In this document: positions 44,532 through 56,909 of the stretch, one piece after another
Numbering within the stretch: the first letter of the stretch is position 1
How the letters are laid out: each line of letters starts with the position of its first letter
Assembly: GCA_029532625.1 (NCBI GenBank)
Contig: JARFXM010000006.1
Location: 1,116,001-1,180,000 of the forward strand
Direction: 5' to 3'
Origin: Lomentospora prolificans
Taxonomy: Eukaryota > Ascomycota > Sordariomycetes > Microascales > Microascaceae
Length of the DNA: 64,000 nt
Made by a program: the position numbers and the translations under genes
The notes under the pieces: model-generated
Seen by the model: the letters and a program-made list of their open reading frames with translations, nothing else
What the model was told of the DNA's origin: nothing
Database searches by the model: none

Positions 44532-47500
44532 CTACCACCCCTTGTATGCCTGCCTCTGGGACTTGTGCTCACGACCCTTGACCTTCCTTCTCTCCTTCTT
44601 CTTCTCAAACTTCTTGCGCTTCTCGCGACCAAACTTCTCCGGGTACGCCACAGCCTCAATCTTACGCTTCGCCGACCGCTGCTCTCGCTTCTTCTTCACG
44701 CCCTCACGAATTTCCAGTAGGTACTTGCTGTACTCTGCCGTGCCAAGCTTCTTCTGAAGTAAGTCCATCAGGATCTGCGCTCGCACTTTCAGGCCCTCAT
44801 ACTTCGTCTTGAACAGCTCGTCGGTAGATGAGGGGGTAGGGATAAATTTGTCTGTGAGGTGATGTAAGGGCACGAGGATGGTTTGGACAGAACGGCGTAA
44901 GCGGTCGATGCCCAGGCGGCGACAGAGCGTCTCCAAGACCTCCATGGCGGTAACCTTGCCATTGATCGCCTCTGACTTTGGTGCAGCTTGCTTCCTGAGG
45001 ATATAAGAAAGTTTCCAGAAGAGAAAGTGCAAGTCTTTCTTCCGCCGGCTAGGCGCTGAAGCAGCTTCTTCGCCTTCTTCAGCGTTGTCGTCCTCATCTT
45101 CCGCCTCGGCATCCTCTTCGTCTGCCTCGGATTCCTCCGCTGCCTCACGCGCCGTATTCTCAGGGAGGTGAGGGCCGAGGAAGATTAGCATCTGGCCTGT
45201 TTCTGTAGCCAGTTCTTCCGCGATAATGGGCGTGCTCAGGATCTTGATGCTCAACCCGACAAGATCTTCGATATCTGAGCCTAAAAGTACGGCGCCATGT
45301 TCTCCAACAAGAATCGTGCCCTCCTCCGTCTCACGGCTGTTGCCCGCAAAATGGAGGAGATACGTGGTCATGAGCCTGACGGCGTTGAGCCTCACTGAAT
45401 TTGTACGATGGACCATACATTGCCTAATTATTTGCCATAGTTCTTGGGAGTCCGGATGGAATAAAGTAGCCGGGGATTTCTGTGCCACGACGCGGATAGC
45501 ATCGATTGTGGAGTTGATGGTATCCTCATCCACTTCCTTGGTAGCTTCAGATCGAAGGATACCAAGAATGTGATTAATGAGTAAGTGAAGATCCTTGTCG
45601 TTCTTGAGAGCCCGGTCGCGCGAATCAAAGTAGAAGGCGAATATTTTGAGAGCGAGCATAGAAACGGCGGAATTCTCTTCGTTTCCGAGCCACGAGCGCA
45701 GAAGAGTGAGGAACTTCTGTGTCTGCTCCTTGCCAGCCTTCTTGAAAATCTGCTTGATCAACTCTCCGCCCGCGAGTCGACACTTCTCGCTATCATCGTT
45801 GGCCACAACAAAGACAAGTGGTAAGAAGCAAGTGGATACGATCTCTTGGACAAAATCCTCGGCTGATTTGAGCAAAAGGAGATGGATCACCTCCATGACA
45901 GAAAGACGACCTCCCTCTCTGTCATACTTGAGGTTGGCAATAATGAAGTTTATTTGTTTCGTCCATCGCGCCTTCTTCTGCGGATAGTCTCGAAGGAATT
46001 GGAAAAACGTTCCTCTGGCAAGGTCCCTCGTTTCCCTGTCATCGTTTGTAATCATAACGGTACCAACATAGTCCAGAATGTCGTAGACTGCCGCAGTCTC
46101 AACCTTGCGATCGAGCACAGAACGGAGGAAGTTGAAGGTAACAGAGCGGTACTGCGGATCTGTGAGGTCATCCTTAAGTTTGCCAACCAGCATGTCAATG
46201 GCTGCATCCTTTACAACGACATCCTTTCTGTCGCGCAGGACGACGGAGATGAGCTTGAGAGCAGATTGTGAAAGCTCCGAAGTTGTAGATGACGACATCC
46301 CAATGCTCTTTGTAGCCTCCTTCACCGCGACCTTGTATAGACCAGCCGTATCGGAATTGGGGAAGGGAACTTTGGCAATGACATTGAGGAGCTTGAATGT
46401 CGACGTCTTGACCTCGGCCTCGCCATCCATGGCAGCGTCACCTAGGATGGGAATGAATCCAGTGATGTTGGCAGCGTTTCGTAGTCCATCGTGCTTTTTC
46501 CATACAGCTCGTAGGATGTCAAGTGCAAAGCGAACCAGCTTGTATGTATGTTTGTTTGTAATGGAACGCTCGCCACTCTTCTTGGCATGTTTCTGTACGA
46601 GGTATCTCCTTACCCTTGCATCCATCTTCGGCTTCTCTACAGACTTTTCGGCCTTGTATACCTCCTGCACCACTTCATAACAAAAGACCAAAGTGTCTCG
46701 GCTCTCCGCCGCCGGATTGTGAAGCAGGCCGGTAGTAATTCTCGACAATAACGCGTCAATTTTGCGGACCATCCGCAAGTCAACCTTTTGGAGTAGAAGA
46801 GCTTGAAGCGGTCGAATTAAGTCAACCAGGTGCGTGATCGATGCGGTCTTCGCAATTAGCTCCATAGAGTCCTGGCTCTTACTGCTCTTGATTTCTTTCA
46901 TTTGCGTTGTGTAGCCTTCAGCGTCTTTTTCTTGGCCCGTAACACCAAAGATATCGTCCATGATGACGTTAACGATGGGCACTAAGCAGTAGTCGAGACT
47001 ACCTTGCCCAAACTCAGGGATGACGGTTAACAAGATGGAGTGCATCGTATAAGAAAGGACATGGAGTTGATAGCCCCTCGAAAGCGCGCCGCGAAGTTCC
47101 TTGAGGACAAAGCCGAAGTACTGAGGGCCGAGAATGACGGAAATCTTGACGAGTGTATCTCTCGCCATGTCTCTCGAGTCATCCGCCTTACTTCGCAAGA
47201 TGTGACTGATGTCGGTGAGAACCGCGGCCAGCCTTAGGTCCATCTCTTCAGGTGGCAGTATCTTGAGAAGCTTGACGATGATCACACCCACGGGAACACG
47301 GTAACTGACTTCCGACTCATCCTTTTCGTGAAGATGTTTCAAGAGCGGGGGCAGGTAGTTCTGAACAATGTCGGACGTCAGTTTGTCGCCTTTCGGTGTG
47401 GTCTCGCCCAGTCTCTTGACAACCATCTCTGTGTGTTCCTGAGACACGTCTAGATCCATCGCGTCAGCCGCTGGTAACTCGCAAGCGGTCAACAACGGGT

Positions 47501-50500
47501 CTACAAAACGACCGAGGAGACGAATCAGCGCCTTCTGGTGCTCTGGCTTGGACGCAATATAACTGAGGTAGCGCTGCAGGATGGATCGGTAATGCTTCCA
47601 ATCTAGCGACGCGGCTAGGTTTCCAATGACAATAGTAGCCTGCGCACCAAGACCGTGATCATCACTCCCTTCTTCACGCCCGAATATAAAGTGCTCCAGG
47701 AGAGGAATAAAAAAGTGAGCCAAGTTTTGGCTGGCCATCTCCTCCTTAGCATTGGCTTGTTGTAGAATTTGAAGCGCTTCCAGCTGTCGCGACGTGGCTG
47801 GACTCAGGATATTGAAGAAGAATTGAGGCTCCGAAGTCTCCTCATCCATCTCATCTAAGAGCGTTCCCATATCAGATACGGCGGACCATTTTGCCATGCG
47901 AGAGACTAGACGGCCCATTACACGGAGATATTCACGCCTCACGGAGTCGGATGTCTCCCGCGCGCCACTGTACATGGCTGGGAGCACGACATCCCTCAAC
48001 TGCTTCTCGAATACTGCCCGCATACCCTTGTCTATACATGCGGCGGCGTCGTTAATATATTGACGCATAGCATCGGCCGAATTCGACGAGAGGATGTTGA
48101 ATTCTTCATCGATCCGGATATAGAAGAGGAGATTATGAAGCAGAGCGAGCCATTGATGAGCAGTAAAGGGCTTCTCTCGCGGTGCAGAGAGCGAATTGAG
48201 GATTTTAAGACGCTTATCATAATCCGGCTGGTCGATGCGGCCCTCGACAAAAGAGTTAAGGTCCTTACAAAACTCCGCCGGTACCTGTAAAGACGGATCC
48301 TTGCTCGCGAGGACTGCGTAGACGCGGCACAGGGATTCTCGGTTTTCCCTATCTTTGAAGTAGCTGAAGAGAGAGGCTACCGACTCGTGAATCCTACCAA
48401 GGAGTTCGGGAGAAGCCGACGGACTGGAGAGCGGCTCCTGGAATGTAACGAAACGTTCGAGTACGAGGATGATACGGCCCTTGGTCTTAGGGCTAATTCG
48501 GCGGGGTGGCTGAGCCAGGAACTTAGTGGCAAGCTCAAGGACGCCTTGGACATTCTGAGAGTTGTCCACTATGGGAGAGATCTCAATGATAGTCTCGACG
48601 CAGTTCTCCAAAAGGTCATTACCGAGGTTTGGTGTTTCGAGGATGGCAGTGATGTTCGTTAGAAGCCTATCGAGGACCGGCTTCAGGAGTTCGTCTTGGA
48701 TCAGGCCGTTATTTGTGGAGTCGACTGCCGGCGCTACTGCGAGGGCAATCAGGCTTCTAAGAATACCCAGCACAAAAACCTTCACCTCGGGTTTTCCCTT
48801 GTCCACTGCCAGACATTCTACCAATTGCGGTACGATCCTGTCATCAATAGAAAGCAAGATAGCTTCCCGGGGAAGAGCGGAAATTGTGAAAATGAGCTGC
48901 AGCAGTCCGGAGACTCCTTGCGCTGATTCCACGGGCAGTTTGTCGATCCGAGGGCTAATAAGCTCCTTAATGATGAGCTCCCCATACGGCGTCCAGTCAA
49001 ACCCTATAGCGTTGCGTAAGAGGGAGATGAGACACTTTAAGGCGGTCGACCGAGCAACACGGAGAAGAGATATATTGCTGGGCTGGTCTTCGCCCTCATC
49101 AGAGATAGAATCTTTGTCCTCTTGGCTGGCTTGCTGAAGTTGACGTGCGGCGTATACTAAGCAGTACAAGATAGCGTTCAGAAGCTTTTCCATGTGGGGC
49201 AGGACACCAGCCCCAAGCTCGGACACAAAAGACGCCATCATGTTCAAGAAACCGACTTGACGTCTAATAGGGATGATTTCGAGCTCTACATCCGGGGTGG
49301 TCTTTCCGGTCACGTCAAAAACCTTGACATCTCGAAGGCCGCCGATCGCAATGTTAAGGAACTCTCCCAGATTTTCGGAATCCAGGTTGCGTAGAACAGC
49401 GAGTCTCGTAGCATGAAGTCCATGACGGCCACTTGCACCACCCTTTTTTGAGATTGTTCGACCGTAGAGCAGGCGCAATAGGATAGGCATGACTTCGATT
49501 CGGTGTTCCGACCGGATACGTGGTTCGTCACCTTGGAACAGCAAAGTAAGCTCGTCCTTGAAGCGGGGTTCCTCGAGAAGGTATTCGAGGTTTTCCTGGT
49601 AGGGCTTCACCCCATCCTGTTTCCAGGTAAAGAGCGCCTTCAAAGCAAGTTTCTGTACCTCAACGTCACCATTCTCCATCTGTTTCAGAAGGGCTTGATA
49701 GACCATCTCGTGATGGTAAAGAACCTTGGGGTTCACAAATTGACCAAACACGGCGAGCATCGCCTTCCTATCGGCGAGAGACCACCCCTTCCCTCCCTGC
49801 GGTTCTTCATCCCGATCTGGGCTCTCCGCGATATCTTCTCCGGCAGCAGCCCAAGCTAAGAAGGAAGGGACAAACAGGCGCGACCTCTTCTCAGCCAATT
49901 TCGGGATAGCAGACAAAGCCTTTAGAGCCTGTGATCGAGCGTTGGGAGAGTAGAGCTCGACTGTGTATTGCTGTTCATCAAAGGATTTAAGGGCAACATC
50001 GAGGGGATTCCGGATAATGTCGTAAAACTCTTCCGAAAGCGCCTCGAGGCGCTGGACGTTCTTGCACTCAAAGTCGGAGGTGACATTACCAGTACCAGTG
50101 TTGTTGAGCTGCTGGGGACCGGCCCACCTCGGAGATGGAACACCGAGCCACTGGAAGGCGAGCTTGGCGACTGCATCCTCGCCAGCCTTGGCTTGGGTGA
50201 CTTGCTGCAAGGCTTCCACAACACCATCCCAGATAGGAGCCATCTTCACATTAAACATGCCAAACAAGAAGGAGGGTATGGCGAGAGACACCCAAGTATC
50301 TGTGACGAACGAAGAGTATGATGCGCCAAGTTTCCGTAGGAACATGGTAATTTTCCGGCTGTTGGAAAGTTCAATAGGGGTTTCCTCTATCTCGAGCATT
50401 GTTTCGATGGGGTTGTCTGGTCGAGTAGTTGATCCATCAAGCTCAGCGAGCACCTTGAGAGATACGAGACGAAGTTCATGGGACGAACTAGCCAAGTTGT

Positions 50501-52561
50501 CAATTAAGGACATGGTGACGGTGTCATCGTCAGAGGAAAGCGAGTCGTCGCTCCTTGAGTCTGGGGTAGCGCGTATTGACTTCTTCGAGTGGCGGATATA
50601 GGTTAGATACGATTCCAGAAACCCTACAGAACGACAAAATCTTGGCACAGCAGCTCTCAACAATGGTGCGAGGCTATCATCCACACTCCCAGCATCGGCG
50701 CTCATTCGGAGATAGGCATGTAGCCCTTGGCTGATAATGAAGTGCACCTCATCCGACGCTAGAGTGGAAGAGGGCCGCAGCGCCAGCTTGAGTTTTCGAA
50801 GCAAAAGCTCTGCAATGCGTGCATTTGTGGATGGATGCACGCCGGCTGATTCTAGTACTTTGAGGAGGGCGGCGTACTTAGGCAGACACCGATCTCTCCA
50901 CGTCTGGGGATCCTTGTCATATACGCCACGCTCGGGGAAAGGCGAGACTTCAAGCCTCTCAAACTTCGAGACTATGTGATCTTGCCATTGTCTAGGCAAA
51001 TTGAATATTTCTTTCTCCCCAGGAGACGGAATTGCGTGAGAACGCGCCATGCGACTAATGTAGATGCAGAGTAAATCCTCGTTTCCGTTGTCGGACCAGT
51101 TGCTAACAATGAATCTAGGAGATCCAGTTAGCACAGGAAACCATGTAGACAAAATGGCACTAGCGGTGATACAAACCCCTGAAAACTGCCTAAGAAGAGA
51201 CTCCTGAATCTCACTGGATCGAGATCTGAAAAGTACGCACAAAATGGAATATACCAACTCCGGAGCGGGTCTCTAGAAAGGGCGGTGGTGAACGGAAGAA
51301 TAGAGGGTGTAAGCGCATGGATCGGCGCATACGCCCAAACCATAGCTATGCTCATCATGATATGTCTCCAAAACTGATGCGCAGTGGCATTCGACCCAGA
51401 ATCCTGCCACTTAGAAGCGACTGACAAGATGCCCATAAGGGACTGTACCAAAGTATCCCAATCACTCACGCGGGAGCCCTTGCGTACACCGGAGAGGAGT
51501 CCAATCGCCCTAATGAGGTGGACATTGGGATACTGGATGTCTCCGCTGGGATCGCCAGAAGTCTTGTCAGCTTTCGAAAGCTCGAATACAACCTGCGAGA
51601 TGGGTTCTAAATTTGTGGCATTCGAGTGATGGATTAAGCTAGTCAGTGCGCCACAGGTAACATTCGTCCATATAGGGGGGTCTACTAAATTGAAATCTTG
51701 AGACGGAATGGAGTTCAACAGAGCGGTAAAGGTGGTCGGCCCAGTGGAGTGTATAGTGTCGCCCGATCCCTTCATAGCTTCGGCATACATCGTCATCAAT
51801 CCGTCTTGAAAAAGCCCGAATTGGCGAGATCCGTATTCATTGTATAGATCTTTCCTTGTGTGCTCGATTATTAAGGGCAGAGCAGTGGCTTTATTGTTTG
51901 GCGCGGCAGCCTTCTTGATGAGGAAGCTCAAAGCCTCCGCGGCAAATCGGGCAATGTGAGGGGGACGCTTGGCCTTCCCTAGCAGAGGAGAGACAACATC
52001 GTAAGTTGGCCTGAGGTCTGGGGTTAAGAGTTTGTAAAGGCGTTTAAACAAGAACGCTAGAGCCGTAAAGGACCACTCGATGACTTCAACATCCTGGGGC
52101 TTGCTTGCGATGTCGACAATAAGCTGAAGGGCGCTTGGATAGTGCTTTTCAAAGCGTGGGCCGAGATCCCTGGCGAAGGCTGTGAGGAGGTCGAGTAGCG
52201 GTTCCAAGCTTTCTTTGTCTTGTTCCGAAATGTGCCGGATAAGAAGCTGCATTATCCGCTCCTCGAAATGGAGGATCTGGGGCAGGCTCTCGGAGAGGGG
52301 GAGGACCTCTCTCTTGAAAGAGACAAAGTTTTTGGATATGTTAAGCTCATTCCACCTTTGGAGTCCATTGTTGAAATACGACGTCGTAGTTGAGACATCT
52401 TCGGCTTCGAGATCGTGCCGGCGAACTTTCTTCAAGGGATCGAGGGTATGGAATTTCGAGATCTTGGTATTGAACGACTCCCAGCGGTGATTTTTATGGG
52501 GGGCCGCATCTTTGACGCCTCGCTTGGCCTTTTGGATCCTACCCGAAGAGACTGCAGGCAT
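44532..52561 (-). CDS. UTP20: U3 snoRNA-associated protein Utp20 (DRIM), 40S biogenesis
   Basis: Very large HEAT-repeat scaffold of the small-subunit processome in the nucleolus. Two exons, 51177-52561 and 44532-51114, code 2655 aa, as expected for Utp20. The 62-nt intron uses a GTTTGT donor in phase 2. The N-terminus MPAVSSGRIQKAKRGVKDAA leads into the family stretch HRWESFNTKISKFHTLDPLK. Helical HEAT-like repeats fill the length. Near the middle is the DRIM-type segment around KLARS-like helices; an acidic stretch (ESEADEEDAEAEDEDDNAEE) lies in the last 300 residues. The C-terminus is strongly basic (KRKIEAVAYPEKFGREKRKK, then HKSQRQAYKGW), a nucleolar signature. It is divergent from DRN1 with 334 bp between starts. 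Confidence 0.95.
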
Positions 52562-52674
52562 CTTGAACTGAGGGCGCTGTTTTCGCGGATCGCGGGTAAA
52601 CCTTTCCGAGGTAGAGTTTTCTCAAGGCCCGTCGTCTTGGAAGTTCACCGTGTTGGCTGTCTTGCAGCTACGCC

Positions 52675-52694
52675 CCGCCAAAAAATTTTGGCGG
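52675..52694. promoter_or_regulatory. RRPE-like palindrome in the UTP20/DRN1 promoter
   Basis: CCGCCAAAA-AA-TTTTGGCGG is a perfect inverted repeat (9-bp arms, 2-bp centre), 114 bp upstream of UTP20. Its AAAAATTTT core equals that of the yeast ribosomal RNA processing element (RRPE), which marks ribosome-biogenesis genes. Function here is inferred. Confidence 0.55.
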
Positions 52695-52711
52695 CAGAAC
52701 ATCGGCGCATC

Positions 52712-52739
52712 CGATAAGAGAATCACCGCCTTCTTATCG
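52712..52739. promoter_or_regulatory. Inverted pair of GATAAG sites
   Basis: CGATAAGA (52712-52719) and TCTTATCG (52732-52739) form an 8-bp inverted repeat around a 12-bp spacer. GATAAG matches fungal GATA-factor sites. It lies between UTP20 and DRN1. Confidence 0.5.
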
Positions 52740-52895
52740 CACCAATAATCGACCAGTATGTTAGTATGAACGCCACGGGTCGCAGCTTCCTGTCATCATT
52801 GAAGCTCGAGTCAGGAACATCCTAATATATACCTATATCGCGAAACCGTCTCTGCTCTGCTCGCTTCCACCTCTATTCCCTCCACAGCATCAGAA

Positions 52896-54597
52896 ATGGA
52901 CCTACCGAAAGTGTTAGTAGCACCTCAAATTGTCGCAGTGCCTCTAATTTTACACACTAACTTGTATTTCTACTAGGCTGGTCCTAGGCAGCGTGAACGG
53001 TCAACTGAAGGCCGCGTTCGGCAAGGTAGCGACTCTCCAAACAAAAAACAACTTCTCCCTTCTCATAATTACGGGAAACCTTTTCAGCGAAAGCGGCGAC
53101 GACGACGAAGTAACAGCGCTTCTCAACGGGGAGATCAACATACCCCTACCCACCTATTTTAGTGTTGCAACACACGCGCTGCCCCCGCGGATATGCAACA
53201 AGGTCGAAGCCGATGAGGAAATCTGCGAGAATCTTCATTTCCTCGGCAAGAGGAGCGTGACAAAAACATCGGAAGGCGTTCGCATAGTTACTCTAGGCGG
53301 CCTGCTAGATGAGACGATTGTCGCGGGGCTCTCGACCGAACAGCATCTACCGCTCCACACTTCCCAAGATGCGACCAGTCTGAAAGGCGCGCAAACTGCG
53401 GATATCCTTCTCTCTACTATGTGGCCCGATGGAATAACAAAAGGCTCAAAGGTGCCCCTCGGGCCAGGGAACGTCCCCGGAAGAGGCTCTGCGGAAATTG
53501 CCTCGCTCTGCGCATCCCTAAAGCCCAGATATCATTTCACGATTTCGCCAGGAGCGTTCTTTTGGGAAAGAGAGCCATTCATGCATGAGCCCAAAGACGG
53601 GTCTGAAAAGCCAAAGTTCACGCGCTTCATAAGCATGGCGCCATTTGGCAATGATAAAAAGGCGAAAGCGCTGTATGCATTTTCGCTGCCACGCGTTGAC
53701 ACAGCGGTCGAGATCCCCCTTGGAACGACAGCTTCACCCTTTGCTCAACACGACCGATCTTCGAAAAAAAGAGCGCATGAAGGATCATATAGCCGATTTC
53801 AGCAGGATGATCGGGAGCACCGGCATGGTAAACACCGACGGCGCCGTTCGCCACCTCCAGGTCCGGACAAGTGCTTCTTTTGCCTGTCGAACCCGAATCT
53901 CTCGGCACACATGTGCTGTTCTATCGGTGACGATAGTTACCTGGCTACTGCAAAGGGGCCATTACCAGCTTCCGATACGTTCGCGAAAGAGGGTCTCAAC
54001 TTCCCAGGCCATTTCATCATCATTCCTCTTTCTCATGCCCCAACACTAAATTCTATGGGGGATTCTTCTGACCCGGAAAGCACTGCGGTCAAGACATACA
54101 AAGAGATGACCCGTTTCAGGGAGTCACTCCAGGCTATGCTTGCACAGGCTTCCAATTACAAGTTGGGTGGTGTAACGTGGGAAATTTCGAGGAGACGAGG
54201 CATACACTTACACTGGCAACTCTTGGCAACCCCAGCGGACTTAGTCCGGAAGGGACTTGTAGAAGCGGCCTTCAAAGTTGAAGCGGAGAATCTATCGTAT
54301 CCCCAGTTTCAGAACACCGATCTAACCCTAGAGCAGCAGGTCGAGTTTGGTGACTACTTCCGCGTCTGGATCTGGGCGGATGACGGAGACGACAAAATTA
54401 AGGGTAAGAGTCTCGTCATGCCGCTCGATCCAGAATCGCGGTTTGATCTCCAGTTCGGACGGCGCGTAATGGGCAAACTGCTCGGCCTTGAGAGCAGACT
54501 CGTCTGGCAAAACTGCGTCCAAGAAGAAGACGAGGAGAAGAGAGACGTGGCTGCCTTCAGGACCGCTTTCAAGGAGTGGGATTTTACCTTGGCATAA
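52896..54597 (+). CDS. DRN1: Drn1/CWF19-like protein (lariat debranching-associated)
   Basis: Drn1 in yeast modulates the lariat debranching enzyme Dbr1 and shares an N-terminal metallophosphoesterase-like fold with it. Two exons, 52896-52912 (17 nt) and 52977-54597, code 545 aa. The N-terminus reads MDLPKVLVLGSVNGQLKAAF, matching the family's VLV.GSVNG start; the first exon is needed for it. The CwfJ C-terminal domains show CFFCLSNP near residue 300 and GIHLHWQLL with HIT-like His residues. The protein ends RLVWQNC...EWDFTLA. A basic RHGKHRRRRSPPPG stretch precedes the first C-terminal domain. It is divergent from UTP20. Confidence 0.92.
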
Positions 54598-55508
54598 CAT
54601 GACTTATTGAGCCGTTAGCGGTCTGGCCTGTACGGCATTTTACAATAATTTATCAGACTCTATTAAACCGGCGAAGAGTCGCCAGAGTTGTGTATCGGAG
54701 CATCACCATAGCGACAGGCACCTGGGGTGGTTAAATCGTCATTTGCAACCTAAAACAACCTTATATAGACAGAGATACCCTTTCAGGCGGTTAAGTTTGC
54801 GCATCGGCCTCGCAGACTTCAGATAGCAGCTTATATGTAAATTAATAAAGGATATCCTTCAACCGCGTTATCTTCTGGACCCTTGTGTGTGCCATCAAAA
54901 CTATTGCCCTTGCCTTCTGGTCATCAAGATCAATACCTCTCCAGCTTCAAAGATCCCAGGGCAGAGCCGAGGGATGCCCGCCGATCACTACAGTATACTC
55001 GCTTCAAAGACTGCTCACCAGAGCGCTTCAATCGGACTGGAGGTGAAGTGGGGAAGTAACACGAGAACGTCCTCCTTATAGTGCACGCTCAAGAGAAAAT
55101 CGGATTTGTTGTCAAGACATTTACCTCTATTTCGCCAATATAACATTACTGATGCCCTCAATTTCGAAACGTAGGCTGCTGTTGTAAAAGGCTGGCGGCG
55201 TGTAAAACGGGGAGTAAGGCGCCTCAAGCTCACTTTTTTATGATTTGATGTGTTAGCAGCCGAAACCTTAATTTCGTGCAACAAGACAGCTGGCCTCACA
55301 TCGATTTATTTTTGGTAATATTTTTTTTTTTACCTTCTTCTCCCATCCCACTTGCATGCGTGTTTCTCCGCACCTCCCATATCCCTTTTCCTACCCAGTT
55401 TAGGACGGTGGCCTGCCCTGTTTTCTGGTCCTTTTCTATTCTATCTTCAGTTTCTTTCCCCTTGTCTAGGGAGAAATCCGGGACGGACCGGACGGTGGTT
55501 TAGCCATC
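54598..55508. other. DRN1 3' flank and ERJ5 upstream region
   Basis: An AATAAA hexamer (54844-54849) lies 247 bp beyond the DRN1 stop and could be a poly(A) signal. The right half, CT-rich near 55325-55480, is a likely ERJ5 promoter or leader. No gene is recognised. Confidence 0.55.
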
Positions 55509-56909
55509 ATGCGGTTCTCCTTAGTTTCGATCGGCCTTTTGGCCTTACTTACCCCTTTAACGGCGGCTTGGAGCAAGGAAGGTGAGTACCAAGGCCTCGG
55601 TTCCATCTCGTGCATCATTGATTATTGACTAACGTGTCCCGCCTGCCTAGATCGCGAAATCTTCCGCGTTCGCGACGAGATCCGCACGCAGGAGGGCACC
55701 GACAAGACCTTCTACGACATCCTTGAGATCCAGCCCAATGCGAGCCAGGACGAAATCACCAAGGCCTACCGCAAGAAGACACGCTCTCTACATCCCGACA
55801 AAGTCCGCCAGAACCTCATTTCGCAGCGCAAGGCGGACAGCAAGAACAAGGGCAGCAAGCCCGGCGCCAAGGTTAAACCCCCGAGCGAGTCGGAGATCCG
55901 CACGGCCCAGCGCCAGGCCTCGGAGCGCCAGACGCGTCTTAGTTTGATTGCCAACATCCTGCGCGGACCTGAGCGCGCTCGCTACGATCACTTCCTCTCC
56001 AACGGCTTCCCTACCTGGAAGGGCACCAACTACTACTACAGCCGATACAGGCCCGGCCTAGGCACCGTTTTGGTGGGACTCTTCCTCGTCGGCGGAGGTG
56101 GTTTCCATTACCTTGCACTTTACATGAGCTGGAAGCGACGCCGCGAGTTTTTGGAAAGGTATATCAAGTTCGCGCGACAGACCGCCTGGGGCGAGAATCT
56201 CGGTATCCCTGCTGGTGCTGCCACTGCCGCCGCTCGACAACCCGCCAACACCGATTCCGATGCTGATGCCGATGAAGAATCGTACCAACCCAAGAATCGC
56301 CGTGAGAGGCGTCTCCAAGAACGCGAGAACCGCCGAGAACAGGGCAAGAAAGCCCCCAAGAAGAAGACACCGGCGGCTTCTCAGGCGGAGCAGTCTGAGA
56401 GTGGCCCCACCGGCACTAGGAAGAGAGTCGTTGCCGAGAACGGCAAGATACTCGTCGTTGATTCACTTGGTGACGTCTACCTTGAGGAAGAGGATGAGGA
56501 TGGTAACGTTGAACTCTTCCTTCTCGACGTAAGTCCCACAGCTTAACGCTTAATTTCTGTTCTTTTGTAGTCACTATGAGCATGGTGCTAACATTAACAT
56601 TTACCCCAGCCCAACGAGCTCCGCAAGCCCCGGATCACCGATACTGCTGTCATCCAGATCCCCCTCTTTGCCGTCAAAATGGCCACCCTCCGCGCTACCG
56701 GCGCGCGACCCCAGCCTATCGCCGTAGATGACGATGAGGAGGAGGCCGAAGACGACGACTCTGAGCCCGCGCAGCCCACCCCTAGTTCTAGCTCTGACGT
56801 CGGTGACTTTGAGATGCTGGAGAAGTCGACCGACTCCCTTGAGAAAGCCAAGGCTACGGGCGCACAGGCGCAGGCTAGTGGCAAGAAGAGGCGCAACAAA
56901 AAGAGGTGA
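55509..56909 (+). CDS. ERJ5: ER membrane J-domain protein (Erj5-like)
   Basis: DnaJ-type co-chaperone of the ER, linked to folding capacity in yeast. Three exons, 55509-55581, 55651-56528 and 56610-56909, code 416 aa. A signal peptide (MRFSLVSIGLLALLTPLTAA) is followed by the J-domain (about residues 43-120) with HPD at 72-74. The J-domain is interrupted by a Lys-rich insert (KADSKNKGSKPGAKVKPPSE), as in fungal Erj5. One membrane segment (GLGTVLVGLFLVGGGGFHYL) is at about 155-175. The remainder is Lys/Arg-rich, then acidic, with a basic KKRRNKKR terminus, presumably cytosolic. The third exon is needed for the PNELRKPRITDTAVIQIPL stretch. Confidence 0.92.

Larger units (their letters stand above)
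52562..52895. promoter_or_regulatory. Shared upstream region of UTP20 and DRN1
   Basis: 334 bp between divergent start codons hold two inverted repeats: one with an AAAAAATTTT core (52675-52694) and one with two inverted GATAAG sites (52712-52739). See separate entries. Confidence 0.6.
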
